Source of the DNA: Tilletiopsis washingtonensis | Taxonomy: Eukaryota; Basidiomycota; Exobasidiomycetes; Entylomatales | DNA: 64,000 nucleotides | Direction: 5' to 3' | NCBI RefSeq assembly: GCF_003144115.1 | Contig: NW_020312012.1 | Location: 357,442 to 421,441 of the forward strand | Part shown: one piece after another, positions 1-11,503 of the stretch | Numbering within the stretch: position 1 is the first letter of the stretch | Layout: every line of letters starts with the position of its first letter | Made by a program: the position numbers and the translations under genes | The notes under the pieces: model-generated | Told to the model about the DNA's origin: nothing | Seen by the model: only the letters and a program-made list of their open reading frames with translations | The model's database searches: none

Positions 1-2398
1 CGCTGGAGCTCGCGACCTCGCTGATGTCGACCTCGCCGGCCTTGCCAGACTCATCCGACTCGGCCTCGGCCTCTTGCTGCTGCTGGTCTTCAGCATCGTC
101 TCCGTCTGCGCTCTCCGCGAAGCTCTCCTCCATCGCTTCCTCTGAGACTTCCTCCGCGACCGAGTGCTCCTCCTCGTAGCGTGTGAGCTCGGCGCTGAGC
201 TCGCGCTCATCTGCCGAGTCGTGGCTGATTTGGCGCCCTTCTTGTTCCGCGCTGCTGAGGTCCTCCTCGTCCTCCGAGCGGCCGTCGAGCTCCTCCTCGT
301 TGTTCTCCAGGCTCAGCTCTTGGCCTGACTGCTCGAGCGCTTCCTCCTCAACGGGCTCGACCATGGACTCGTCTGACGCGGACTCGTCATCGTGGGTGAA
401 GTCGATCGGACTCTGAGCACGCTGTCCCGGCTCCACGATAGCCTCGCTGATCTGCTCTTCCTCCTCCTCAGACTCTGCGTGACTTGCACTGGCGTCGTCG
501 TCCTCTCCTTCGTACGCGACCGCGAGCTGTTCGCGCAGTGGAGTCGGCACGGGCGTGAGGCGCGGTGCAGGCGATGGCGAGCTGTCAGACTGCAGCGAGT
601 TGCTGCTTGCCGAGCCGATCAGCTCGATCTCGTCGTCTTGCGGCAGGTCCTCGTCATCCTCGTCGAGGTACGAGTCGTCCTCGTCGTAGATCTGCTGCTG
701 CTCCTCCTGCAGCTCCGAGACGCAGCTCGCCTCGCCGGCCTGCGAGCCGTGCTCCGAGTCGCTGAGCGCTGCGCTCGCGTCGCCGAGTGCGGCATCGGCA
801 GAGTGCACCTCCGCAGCAAAGCTCTGCAGGTCCTCGTCCACCTCGTGCGAAGAGTTGTCGTCGAAAGAGGGGTCGTGCGCTTCCGCCTCCTCTGCCAGCA
901 GCACGCTCCTGTCCTCGGCAGGGCCAGAGTGAGGCTCGCTCGAGGAGTGATGCTCGGACACCGCGCTGTCAGACACGTCAGCAGCGCTTTGCTGCGACTC
1001 ATCGCCTGCGCTGTGGGACAGCTCCGGCTCGGGGGACGGCTCAGGCGAAGGAGAGTCCTGCGCGCCGCCGTCCATGCCGAATGCATCGAAGCCGTCGTCG
1101 TAGCTTTCCTCGTGCTGCTGCTCCTCGTCGTGCCATGCATCATGACCCTGCGATCGCTCCGCCTCCTCCTCATCCTCTTCTTCAATCGCTCCTCGCGGTC
1201 CCGCCACTAGGCCCAGACTGGAGCCCTCGCCCACCTGCTCGCGGCCCCTCACGTCTGCAAACGTGTCGTCGTAGCCCGCCTCTGTCTCGTCGCCGCCGAC
1301 GCCGACCTCACGTTTGAGATACGGCGTCTGGCTAGTGCCAACGAGCAGAAGCGGGTCGTCTGAGGGCGAGCTTGGCGCATCAGGCCGGGCAGAGAGACGA
1401 GGCACGCGCTGAGGCGCCGGCGATGGCTTGGCACGCGCGACGGTGCGCAGCAGCGACGCTCGTCCCTTGGCTGCCTTGGCGGTGCGAGGCTGCGTCTGTG
1501 GCAGCACCTGCGAGATGGACGGCAGAGATGGCGGGGGCGTGGGCGAGGCCTTGCTGCTCTGTCGCCGCCGCGGCGCCGCGCTGGTGATCGGCGGCAGGAT
1601 GCGCACGGCGACGGGCGAGTGCAGCATCATGCGGTCCCATCCCCGCTCGCGCGCCTCGCGCACAAAGCTGTCGTCGCCGGCGTTGGCTTCTGCCTCGGCC
1701 GCAGCCGCAGCCTGCGATGCTCGGCCGCGTACTTGTGACTTGCCCGCCTTGACGGGCGTCGCCTCGCGCATGCTGAAGTCGCCGCTCGTGTCGGCCTCGT
1801 CGTCGTCTGCCGCGTCGACCGGCGGAAGCCAGTCTGCTGCTGACGGCACACGACGCGGCGTGGCACGAGCAAGGTGCCGTGGCGGTGTCGACGGCGCACG
1901 GCTGGTGCGCTTGCGCTCGCGCGGGTTGGGGCTCGTGTCGGCGCCGGGCTCCATGCTCGAGCGCAGCCGCGCCACGGCCGGTGAGGCAGCGGCTCGTGGC
2001 CGCTTGCCTGCGGCGGCCTCTGGTGTGACGCGAGTCTTGGCTGGTGTGCCGAGCACCGTGCCAGCACCGCTCCGCACGGGCCGAGTTGGCGAAGGCGATG
2101 TCGGCTTGGTGAAGGTCGGCAGCGAGGCGTCCGGCTCGCGCGAGCTCGGCGGGGTGAGCGGCATCTCGCTGGGCGCCGTGCTGTGAGTCGGCGCCAGGTG
2201 CGGCATCTCGTCGTTGTTCTCGGTCTCGGCCGTGCCCAGTCTGTGTCTGCGAGACACATTCGGCAGCGCAGCGAGGCGGCTCTTGAGCGCAGACAGGGCG
2301 GGCGACTCGGCGCGCTGCTGCGACGACGAGGCCGAGCTGCGCTCCTGGTTCGTCACGACGCCGAAGACGGGCCGCGCGACGGCGGGCGTGCGCGCCAT
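1..2398 (-). CDS. Acidic, Ser/Thr-Pro-rich disordered protein, 3' part outside window
   Basis: An uninterrupted reading frame runs from the ATG at 2398 to the left edge (about 799 codons, no stop), so the protein continues outside the window. I do not recognise the family. The first ~330 residues are basic and rich in Ser/Thr-Pro sites (TPPSS, GTPAK, STPPR, ATPRR), as in cyclin-dependent kinase targets, with an RxxL element (RHRL) near residue 45. The following ~450 residues are very acidic, with long Glu/Asp/Ser runs and no predicted globular region. No signal peptide or membrane segment is visible. The start was chosen because the next upstream sequence in frame is non-coding in character. 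A chromatin or cell-cycle scaffold is possible, but that rests on composition only. Confidence 0.6.
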   Translation of the reverse strand, partial: MARTPAVARPVFGVVTNQERSSASSSQQRAESPALSALKSRLAALPNVSRRHRLGTAETENNDEMPHLAPTHSTAPSEMPLTPPSSREPDASLPTFTKPTSPSPTRPVRSGAGTVLGTPAKTRVTPEAAAGKRPRAAASPAVARLRSSMEPGADTSPNPRERKRTSRAPSTPPRHLARATPRRVPSAADWLPPVDAADDDEADTSGDFSMREATPVKAGKSQVRGRASQAAAAAEAEANAGDDSFVREARERGWDRMMLHSPVAVRILPPITSAAPRRRQSSKASPTPPPSLPSISQVLPQTQPRTAKAAKGRASLLRTVARAKPSPAPQRVPRLSARPDAPSSPSDDPLLLVGTSQTPYLKREVGVGGDETEAGYDDTFADVRGREQVGEGSSLGLVAGPRGAIEEEDEEEAERSQGHDAWHDEEQQHEESYDDGFDAFGMDGGAQDSPSPEPSPEPELSHSAGDESQQSAADVSDSAVSEHHSSSEPHSGPAEDRSVLLAEEAEAHDPSFDDNSSHEVDEDLQSFAAEVHSADAALGDASAALSDSEHGSQAGEASCVSELQEEQQQIYDEDDSYLDEDDEDLPQDDEIELIGSASSNSLQSDSSPSPAPRLTPVPTPLREQLAVAYEGEDDDASASHAESEEEEEQISEAIVEPGQRAQSPIDFTHDDESASDESMVEPVEEEALEQSGQELSLENNEEELDGRSEDEEDLSSAEQEGRQISHDSADERELSAELTRYEEEHSVAEEVSEEAMEESFAESADGDDAEDQQQQEAEAESDESGKAGEVDISEVASSS

Positions 2399-4403
2399 GG
2401 CTGCGGAAGCCGATGAGTAGCTGTAGGGACAGGTGGTGATGGTGCAGGACGAGGCGAGGCGGCTCGGCTCGCAGCACGACGGCCCGCTGCTGCATCACAG
2501 CCAGCATCGCCGCCGCAAGCGCCGCGGCGCGCCTCCTCCTGCTGCCGCTCGACACGCGCGCGGCGCGCGGCGCCGCTCAAGCCAACCGCGAACGCTGCGC
2601 AATCTTCGCCTCTCGCCGGCAGCCCGTTTTAACGGCCGTCTGCGTTCTGTCGAACCACTCGGCGACATCTTCGCTCTGTCCCATCGATGCTCACTTCAGC
2701 CCTCACCGTGAGCCGGCAGCTGCCATGAGCCGCGCCAGCAGCCAGGCCTGGGCGAGCCGCGCCAAAAAGTGTTGGACTCGGCGCGCGTGGGCTGACTCCA
2801 CAACACCTCCAGACGCGCGGCGGTCACGTGCGCTTCCGCCACGCCTGGCACAGCCTCGCGCCGGACCCTGGCGCAGGAAGGATCGGCGAGGTGCAGCGGG
2901 CATATGCAGGCCCAGCGAGCGCCGAATGGCCGCTCACGCCGCCGCGGTCCGAAAGGGACCCCCTGAATGGAGGTGCAGCTCCGATGTGAGCGAGGCAAGA
3001 GCATGCCGGATGAGCGGAGGAAAAGATTCGCTGCGAGGGGCCCGTGACGGGCTGCTCTCGACTTGAGCAGGACGGCGTGCCTCGAACGAACGACAGGAGC
3101 TCGTGTTGCGATGGCGCAGGGGCTCTGATGACTCCGGAGCTGCCCATCAGAGCCAGCACCTGCGCCAACGCATGCCTGCGCTGGAAGGTGCGTCGAGGCG
3201 AGGGTGGCAAGGGGCGTCTTTCCCTGCGAGCCAAGCACAAGTGCGAACGATTGGCGCGAGTCCATCGGGCGAGCACTGCCTCGTCGGATGGGCGTACAAT
3301 CCAGCGAGGGCTGTTCTTCGCCGCGAGATCCTGACAACGAGCGTCAGCGAGCTCGTACAGAGTTGGACAGATGCCTGAAGCGCACGTATGACGAAGACGC
3401 TGAACCTCGTCGCGCCAGAGACACTCGGAGGCATCTCTGACGCGCACTCGCCATGCTGCGCAGGCACGAGGCCCTCTCGCATCAGCGCACGAGCGGCAAA
3501 GGCCAGCGTGAGCGGCGTGATGAAGCACATCCTTCTCTTCTCGTCGCGCTCTGCTGCTGGTCATCTGCAGGGCCAGGGCACCCTGACAGCGCCGCAGCGT
3601 GGGCGACGTCGGCTGTCAGGGGCTGATTTCATCAAGAGCGACGTGGGCGCAGCGCAGCGCGTAGAGGACCCAAGGCAGGAGAGCAGCATGCGGGCGCGGC
3701 GTCAGGGTGCAGCGAGCTCGCGGCTGTGGCGCCGCCGCGCGGCAGCGCGCTGCCGCCAGACAGGGGCGCGCGGCTCGCACCCCGCAGCGCTGGGCGGCGG
3801 CCTGCCGCTGTGGACGGCTGCGCGAGGCCCGTCTGGCTGTGAGGCTGCGTGCTGGGCGGCTGGTCCTGCACTGCTGATCCTGCACCTGGCTCGAGATGAG
3901 CTGCCTGCTGATGCCTTGCGTTCATCTGTTGCTCTGCTGTGCGCTGCGGCAGCCCAGCTGGCCTCCACGCTCTGCGTCGGTCGCGTGCGCCGAAGCGCGC
4001 GGCGAGCCTCGCGCCTCGCCGTTACCCGCCGCCGTGCCGCCTCGTCCTCCTTGGCTGCTCTCGCATACCTCCCGCCATTCCTGCCGCCCCCGATCCGCGC
4101 CTGGCCTGCCACGCTTGGCTGCCTCGTCCCGGCTTGGCTCGTGCCTTGGCTGCACCGCGCCTCTCGCCTCGCCGACAGTGCTTGCACCAGAACGCCGCTA
4201 GCCTCTCGCCTGGCAGCCCTCTGACAGTCGACGTGCGGGCTGCTTTGCTGCGCGCTGCCCCGCACCCGCGCGTTGCTCTCGCCTCAGCCGCCATCGGGTC
4301 CGAGCTGTACGTCGCAGCAACAGGCAGCACGCTGCTCCCGACTTACACCCTCACCTCTCAGCACCTATCCTCACGACCGCCACGACCCCGCCCCGCTCCA
4401 TCC
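2399..4403. other. Intergenic, divergent upstream region
   Basis: This 2-kb spacer lies between two divergently transcribed genes. Open frames here are short, overlap one another on both strands and resemble no family. The 400 bases before 4404 are C/T-rich, as expected for the leader of the ArfGAP gene. The frame of that gene stays open upstream to 3939, but its composition there is leader-like. Confidence 0.5.
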
Positions 4404-7400
4404 ATGCTCGTGCCGCACGACTCGCCGGCCGCGGCGGCCGCTGCCGCTGCGGCGCTCGCCTCGCCCGGCCACTCCATCTACCTGGCCTCGACGCGCCTCG
4501 ACGTCCAGACGCTCGTCATCTGCGCGCAGACGAGCATCATCGCTGCCGCTCCGTCATCGCTGGCGGCGCAGCCCACGGCCTCACCGGCTGCGGCACGCTC
4601 GCCCTGCCCCTCGTCCGGCGCAGCCGCCAAGCGTGCCTCGCAGCTAGAGTCGCAGCCGCAGGCCGGCGCAGGACGCACGCCGCGCCTGCGCCCTCGCAGC
4701 GTAGAGCTCGGCTCTCGAGCCCGCGAGGCGCTCCTCGACATCGGCCGAGCAGCTCGCGAGCTGCGCCATGGCGGCACTTCGCGCTCGCGCAACGACGAGG
4801 CCGCTGCTGCTGCATCGGCTTCTGCTGCGTCGCACTCGCAGCTGCCAAACGTCTTCCTCGACGCACAGCCTCGTGCTCGTGATGAGACAGACCCAGACGA
4901 GCGCACGCGCGAGCGTGCCAGTGCTGCCGCTTCACTGGAGGGCCGCCCGGCTGTGGCTGATCAAGTGGTGCGTGTGCGCCGTGTGCTACGGATACGGCCG
5001 CGGCAAGGCACTCCACGGGTCGGCGCCATGCGTGCCGCAGTCTTCTCACGCCTCGAGTCGGACGACGCTTCTGGGCTGTGGGCGCAGCTCGATGCCCCGC
5101 CTTGCGAGCTGGTCGCGGACGAGGAGCCCGCCACTGCCGCCGAGTGCTCGATGGCAGGCCGTGCTGGACGCTTCCAGCCCTCTGATGCGGCCAGCGATGC
5201 TGGAAGTGAGTCAGACGATGAGGAGGAGGAAGGCGCTCTGGACCCAGATCGCATGCTCTTCAAGCTCGAGCCGCCAGCCGCAGCGGCGCGTACTCGCTGG
5301 GCTGCGAATCCGTCTGCGCTTGACGCCGGCACAGTCGAGCAGCACGACGTGATCGTGCGAGTCAGGCTGCGGCTCTCTCCGCCGACGCCTGCCAGCATCT
5401 ACAGCTCCGCGTCGCATCAGCGCACGCCCTCTGGTCCTCGCCCTCGGCGCACATCGCAAGGTGCGCCGCCGTCCGCATACCCAAACATGGCGCAGTCGCC
5501 GCGTCTGCGGCCATCGAGCGGCTCGCGCCAGCTAGCCTTCATCGCCGCTCCCTCATCAGCGCAGCTCGTGCGCGCACTCGAGAGCGATGAGCCGCGAAAC
5601 GTCGAAGGCGTGCACTGCAGCGTCGTGCAGGAGCCTGGGCGCGAGCAGGACTTCGAGTGGGGCTGGTCGCCCTCGGCACTCACGCAGAGCCGCGGCAAGT
5701 ACGCGTGCGCCTTCGTCGAGCGCGAAGAGCGCACTGGAGCATGCACGCTGCTTGCATCCTTTGCCTTCTTCGTCGAGCTGCCGAAGAGCTCTGCCAGTCT
5801 CTCAAGCAGCGCGCAAACGGAGGCGACGAGTGCACCAGCTGCGGTGTCGACCTTCTCCTACCAGCTGTCGAACCACTCAGCGGCGTCACACTCCTTTGCG
5901 GATCTGCGCGGCTCAAGTGACCCTCTTGCTGTCCGTGCACGCCGCATCAGCGGCAGCTTCGGCTCGAACACGCCAGCCACGCCGGCCGATACGCGTGCCA
6001 ACTTTGCGTTCCCTTCGGTGCAGCCAGCCCAGCCGCCAGCTAGCGCCAGCGCTGAGGTTCGCCCGATGCGGCTCGAGCTCGACCAGACGGAGATCTCGCT
6101 CAAGGACGTCGCGGACGACTCGCCGGTCTTTCGCGCTGCGCTGCAGAACCTCGAGCGTAAGACGGCCACGCTCCGCAAGACCGCTAAGACTGTCATTCGC
6201 GCGACGGCAGATGTGCAGGCCCAGCTCAGCGCCTCGCGAGCAGCGCAGGCTGCACTGGATGAGGCGATGCAAGAGCTCTGCTTCAGTGCACCAGGCTCTG
6301 TCGCCGTGCTGATGCGCGACTTCCTCTCCGAGGCGCGCGCTCGGGCGCGTGCGCAAGAGGAGGACGAGGCACGCATGCTCTTCGAGTGCATCGAGCGGCC
6401 TCTGCGCGGCGTGCTCGAGACGTGCCGAGCAACGCAGGAGCAGCACAAGACCTTTGAGCACGAGTCGCGCACGTACTACTCGCAGACGCAAAAGTGGCTC
6501 TCCAGCCGGGCGACCCCTGCTGCTGAGCCCGACACGACGTACGCGGCCAGCGCTATTGGCTTCGACAAGAGCGCCGTCAAGCAAGATCGCCTCGACGAGA
6601 AGCAGAAGCTGCGACAGGCGCGATTCGACCTTGCACGGCTCGAGATCTTCCGCGCCAGTGCAAGACTGCACGGAGGCGAGACGGAGCTGCATCTGGCGTC
6701 GAAGGCGCTCGAGCTGTGCGCCTGGCACGCCAAGCGACCGGCCGGAGGCGACGCAGGGTCGTGGCCGATGACCGACGCCAAGACGCTGCTGAGCAGCTTC
6801 AAGCTCGGCCTGGCTGCGGCTGCAGAGGATTTCCAGACGCGTGACATCGAAATGCGCGAGCGCATCGCGGAGCTCCAGGCCCGCATTGCTCAGCTCGAGA
6901 GCAGTCTCGGCAAGGTCGGCGACGACGGCGACTCTGGCAAAGGGGCTGGCAGTGACGAGCTGGCTCTTAGCGCTGTCACCCGGCAGGCGGGCAACAAGAT
7001 CAAGACAATGATCAGCTCGCTTGGCGGCATCGGCTCTCCGAGTTCGGCGTCGCTCTCGTCTGCGGCACTGGTCCCGAGCGCGAGCATGAACAGCACGACC
7101 GGCAGCTCAGGTCCGGACGGCGAAACGGAGAGCGGCGTTGCAGAGACGCCCACAAAGCCAGGCACTGGCCAGCGCCTTAGGCACACTGTCTCGCTCAAGC
7201 TCAGCGGCGGCGCCTCCGGCCCCAATGGCGTCTCCACGCCCGTCTTCGGTGCGCTGCAGCGTCTTCGCAACAGCCACCACTCGACTGGCCCGAACGATGA
7301 GCGGCGCGGCAGCGTTCCGTCGGCCGCCGTCAGCCTCGACGGCGAGTACGTCGAGGTCAGCCCGACGCGCACGCGCATGGCAAGCGCGCCGCTCGCCGAG

Positions 7401-9843
7401 AACATGCCGGTCAACCCCTTTGAGCCGATGCAAGCACGCTCTCCGGCCTCTCCGCGCCGCGCGCTCAGTCAGTCCAGCACGCAGGCCAGCCCGATGGGCC
7501 GAGCGCGACCAGTCTTCCCGAACCACCGCAGCCCTATGACCACAGACCGCCAGAGCCCTGGCATCAAGCGGTCCGCCTCCGACTGCGCTCGGCTCGGCGA
7601 GCTGAGTCCTCGCGGTCTGCCCACTCGGAGCGCCTCCGGCCTGGGCATCGGCGGCGTGACTCTGCTCGTCGACGAGCCGGAGGACGCGAAGACGCCCATG
7701 CCGTTCCCGCGGAACGTCACTCGCTCTGGCAACCTGTCGCCAGTCGTGGCTCCTGGCCTGGAGCGCAAGAAGGAGGGCCTTCTCTGGGTCCTGAGCAAGC
7801 CGATCGCTGGCGCAGGCGGATCCGATGCGCCCCGCGGCGTCAACCGGGCCACGCACTGGCGCGAGGCCTGGGTCGTGCTGTCCGGCTCCGGCCACCTGGG
7901 CGAGTACGCCGCCTGGCGCGAGTCCAAGATCCTCGAGCCGTCGCAGCCACTCATCGACCTGCGCTTTGCCACGGTGCGCGAGGGGCGCGGCGTCGAGCGG
8001 CGCTTCACCTTCGAGGTGGTCACCCGCGACAGCCGTCGCTTCTTCCAGGCGCCCGACGAGGCGGGCATGCGCAGCTGGATGGCGGCCATCGGTCGCGCGA
8101 TCGAGAGCCTGCTCAACGGCACCAGCAGCGTGCGCCATGTCGAGAAGGTCGCGCGCTCGGTGGACATTGGCGCCATGTCTCCCGACGACTTTGGCGCATC
8201 AGGCCTACGCGCGTTCGGCGGTGCCACGCCGGCTTCCGGCAAGGACGGGCTAGGCCAGTCGCGCGCCTTCAGCCAGAGTCTCACGGACCTCAGCAGCGCC
8301 GCGAGTGCACGTCTCTTTAACCGCATGTCCGACAGCCATCGCACGAGCAAGCGCGACCAGCGCCACGGCGCTGCGGGTGGCGGGCACAGCGAGCACCTCA
8401 GCACGCTCACCGAGAGCATGCCGGGCTCCGCTGGGCTCGTGCCTCAGACGCCCACCCGCCACGCCGGCTTTGAGCGCGGCATCTCCAACAAGACGCCCGT
8501 GTCGGGCTACGTCGCCGACGGCGGCTTCGGCCAGCCTACCAGCGGACCGATCACCATGCTGCCGGCCGCGCTGCGCAGCCAAACGCACCTTGCCCGCCGA
8601 CAGGGCACCGAGATCAGCGACTCGAACTCGTCGTGGAGCGAGATCGAGTCGGAGTACGACGTGCGCATTGCCGAGGCGGTGCACAACTCGTACGGCGGCA
8701 GCAGCGCGATGACGCGTGCAGGAGCGTCGAGCAATGGCAGCTCGGCCTTCAGCCATCGCCGCTCGGGCACGGCCGACTCTCCCATCATGAGCCGGCAGAC
8801 GTCGGCGACTGGCAGCAACGGCCACGTCCGCCAGCGCATCGAGCGCATCAACTCGAGCAACAGCACCAAGGTCACGCGCGCCGCCGAGGTCGCTCGCATC
8901 TCGCGCCTGCCGGAGAACGCCAGCTGTGCCGACTGCCGTGCGCCAGGTACGTGATGCTGCAGATCTGTGTGTGCCGCCGATGCTGACAGCTGCTGCAACA
9001 GACCCGCGCTGGGCCTCATGGGCGCTCAACGGACAGCCGTGCTGCATCTTCATCTGCATCGCCTGCTCGGGTGTCCACCGCAGCCTGGGCGTGCACATCA
9101 GCAAGGTGAAGAGCGTCGATCTCGACGACTGGACGCCCGAGCAGCTCGACGCCGCGCGCAGCTGGGGCAACGAGCGCGCCAACGCCTACTACGAGCACTC
9201 GCGCCCGAGCGGCGGCGCTACGCCGAGCTCCACGCGCGACAAGAGCTTCTGGCAGGACAAGTATGTGCAGAAGATCTGGGCGCGGCCGGGCCCGCTCGAG
9301 CCTGCGCTGCCGTCTAGCCCGTCCAGCCGACCTGCGCAGGTGCGCCGCTCGTCGTACATGATGCCCAGCGGCAGTCCGATGCGCGTCGAGGAGGAGGATC
9401 CGATGCTGATGTTCGACGCCACGCCTCGCGGCACCGCGCCGCCGCTCGACGAGCAGCGTGAGGAGGCGGTGCGCCGCGTCTCGAGCAAGATGCACTCGCC
9501 TGTGCCGTTCGTCACGCTGCTCGGCGCCCAGGACGACGAAGACGAGCGAGGCTCGCGGAGCTCAAGCGACACGTTTGCCTCGGCTGAGCGCGCCGAGACT
9601 GCCGACGAGCACCTGTCGCCTGCCGAGGCCATGGACGACGCGCGACGCATGTCCTCCTCCAGCTCCGTCAGCGCTGCCTCGTCGGTGTCGCCCGGCCCGC
9701 CCAGCGCCAAGGTCTTTACGTCGGCGCCGTGGGCTGCATCGCCTCCGCTCGTCGCCACCACGCCGGCCACGCCGCCGCGCACGCACAGCCGTGTCCAGCA
9801 GCCGCACCACACCCCGACCATGACCTTGGCGCTCGCTCGATGA
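4404..9843 (+). CDS. BAR-PH-ArfGAP protein (ACAP/ASAP-like Arf GTPase-activating protein)
   Basis: Two exons, 4404-8946 and 9002-9843, encode about 1794 residues. The intron (GTACGT...CAACAG) splits the ArfGAP zinc finger, and joining the exons restores CADC...WASW...CIACSGVHRSLG. Order: long Ser/Pro/Ala-rich N-terminus; a helical BAR-like region at ~570-840; a PH domain at ~1120-1240 (starts KKEGLLWVLSKP, ends in the usual Trp-containing helix SWMAAIGRAIESLL); ArfGAP at ~1490-1600 with the catalytic Arg in GVHRSLG; and a disordered tail. The family stimulates GTP hydrolysis on Arf at curved Golgi, endosomal or plasma membranes, and S. pombe Cnt5/Cnt6 share this architecture. The finger has five more residues between its Cys pairs than the usual CX2CX16CX2C. 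The start at 4404 is preferred over upstream ATGs because coding character begins there. Confidence 0.88.
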
Positions 9844-10059
9844 GCGCCTCACGAACCTGCACGTCCCATACATCTGCCCCTCTTTTCCGCCACGTCCCGC
9901 ACCACACTGCCTGGTCGCGCTGAGAATATTGTTCTGTTGTACAAGGCGCCGCGATGCCGCCTACATGAGTCCCCCTTGCCACGTCACATCTGTCTACGCC
10001 CACTCCGCTTCGCGATACCCCAATCCTAACGATGACTTGCTCCGCGCGCCGCGCGTCTG

Positions 10060-11245
10060 CTACGCCTTCTTCTTGACGATGCCGAATGCCGACACGCCCT
10101 TCTTGCGTTTGGCCGGCGGCGCAACGCCGAGCTTGTTCGTCGCCGCCGCCTTGCTGGCGCCGCTGCCGAACGGCTTGCCCGCTGCTAGACCTGCGCGTGC
10201 GCTCGCCAGCTGCGCCCGCATGCCCTCGGACAGCAGCGCGGCCACCTCTGGCTCCGCCTCGTCCTCGTCGTCTGCTCCCCGCGCGCGCTTGATGATCGGC
10301 GCAGCGGAGGCTGGCGCTAGCGTTGCCTCATCGGGCGTGTGCGGCGAGCCTTCGCCGTCGGGAGCAGAGCCGGATCCAGAGGCGGACGAGGGCCCGGCCA
10401 GGCTGCCGCTGCCACTCGGCTCATCGTCTGCGGCGAGGTCGCGGCTGAAGTACTTGCGCACGAGCAGCTCGTCCTCCTCGCGCGCACGCCGCTCCTCCTC
10501 CTCCTCGAGGTTGATGCGGCTCTTGCCCTTGTGAAGCGAGTCCAGCACCGCGTCTGCATCAACGCGCTCGTTGCGGGCGTTGCGCGTGCGGATGTCCTGC
10601 AGCGCGTCCATGATCTCCATCTCGCGCTTCGAGTCGAGCGTGCGCTGCTCCAGCGCAGCCATTGTGTCGCCCGCCTCGTCCTCCTCGTCGGAGATGAGGT
10701 GCGCCAGTGGGTCGCGGTCCGGGTCGTCCTCGTCCTTGGACGTGTCGCGCCATGGCTCAAAGTTGCGCGAGGCGCCGTGCTCGGCCTTGTAGTCTGCCAT
10801 GTGGAGGTGCGGTCAGATCGAACTCGCTAGCTGCAGACGCTTTGAGCGGCGGCATCACTTTCTCAAGGCGCATACAACGCATGCTCGTGCCGGTGCGCTG
10901 TCGCGACGCCAGCTGCCTGCACCGCCCACCCGCCACGTCCGCTGCTGCGCACTCACCCGTGTTCTGCGGGTCGGTGCGGAAGGTGATCTCTGCCGAGCAC
11001 TGCGTGCACTTGATGTAGAAGCGGAAGATCTTGATGCCGTAGTACGTCTCGCCCTGCACCGTCTCCTTGCGCGCGTTGAACTTCTTGCCCTTGTAGATGT
11101 ACTCGCCACACGTGTTGCAGCGCATGCTGAACGGCGCCATGAGGCGCACCTCGATCTGCCGGTCGGCGCCGAGCTTGCGCCGCGGGATCTTGGCCGGGTC
11201 GAAGTCCGGCGGGAAGTAGTGCACGAGGGCCTTGCGTTCGGCCAT
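10060..11245 (-). CDS. YJU2: Splicing factor YJU2/CWC16 (CCDC94 family)
   Basis: Exons 10957-11245 and 10060-10793 encode 340 residues. The N-terminus [20 protein letters not shown] and the zinc-binding core (CNTC near residue 43 and CTQC near 80) are those of Yju2/CCDC94, not of the paralogue Saf4/CCDC130. The splice join restores the conserved [17 protein letters not shown] stretch. Yju2 joins the Prp19-associated spliceosome and promotes the first transesterification step in the nucleus. The C-terminal half is acidic, then Ala/Ser-rich, and ends in a Lys-rich tail ([16 protein letters not shown]) that may be a nuclear signal. The gene is divergent from the gamma-tubulin complex gene, with only 258 bases between the two ATGs, so the promoters must overlap. 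Confidence 0.93.
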
Positions 11246-11503
11246 GCTGGGCGATGGGTGTGGGTGGGTGTGGTGGTGCGGAGGGAGGGGTGGGGCAGGG
11301 TGGGCGCTCCACTCGATCGTACGTGCTGCGCCGCCGCCAGGGGTGCCGATCACGTGCACGACCCCGCCCCGCGGCTCTGGCGCTGCTCCCACGCCGTCCG
11401 CCCAGCCGCGCGACGCGTCCGGAGACCAACTCGCTCGCGCGCCCCTTGCCGCCGCACACCGCCTCCTCTCACATACCCTCAGCGCCCCTTTCAGTCCTTT
11501 GCC

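Noticed and set aside
1380-2555. 391-codon open frame on the - strand
   Set aside because: It overlaps the acidic-protein frame in another phase. The chosen frame runs further without stops and has coherent TP-rich and acidic composition.
7107-8138. 343-codon open frame on the - strand
   Set aside because: It is antisense to the PH-domain part of the ArfGAP gene, with Arg/Ala-rich shadow composition.
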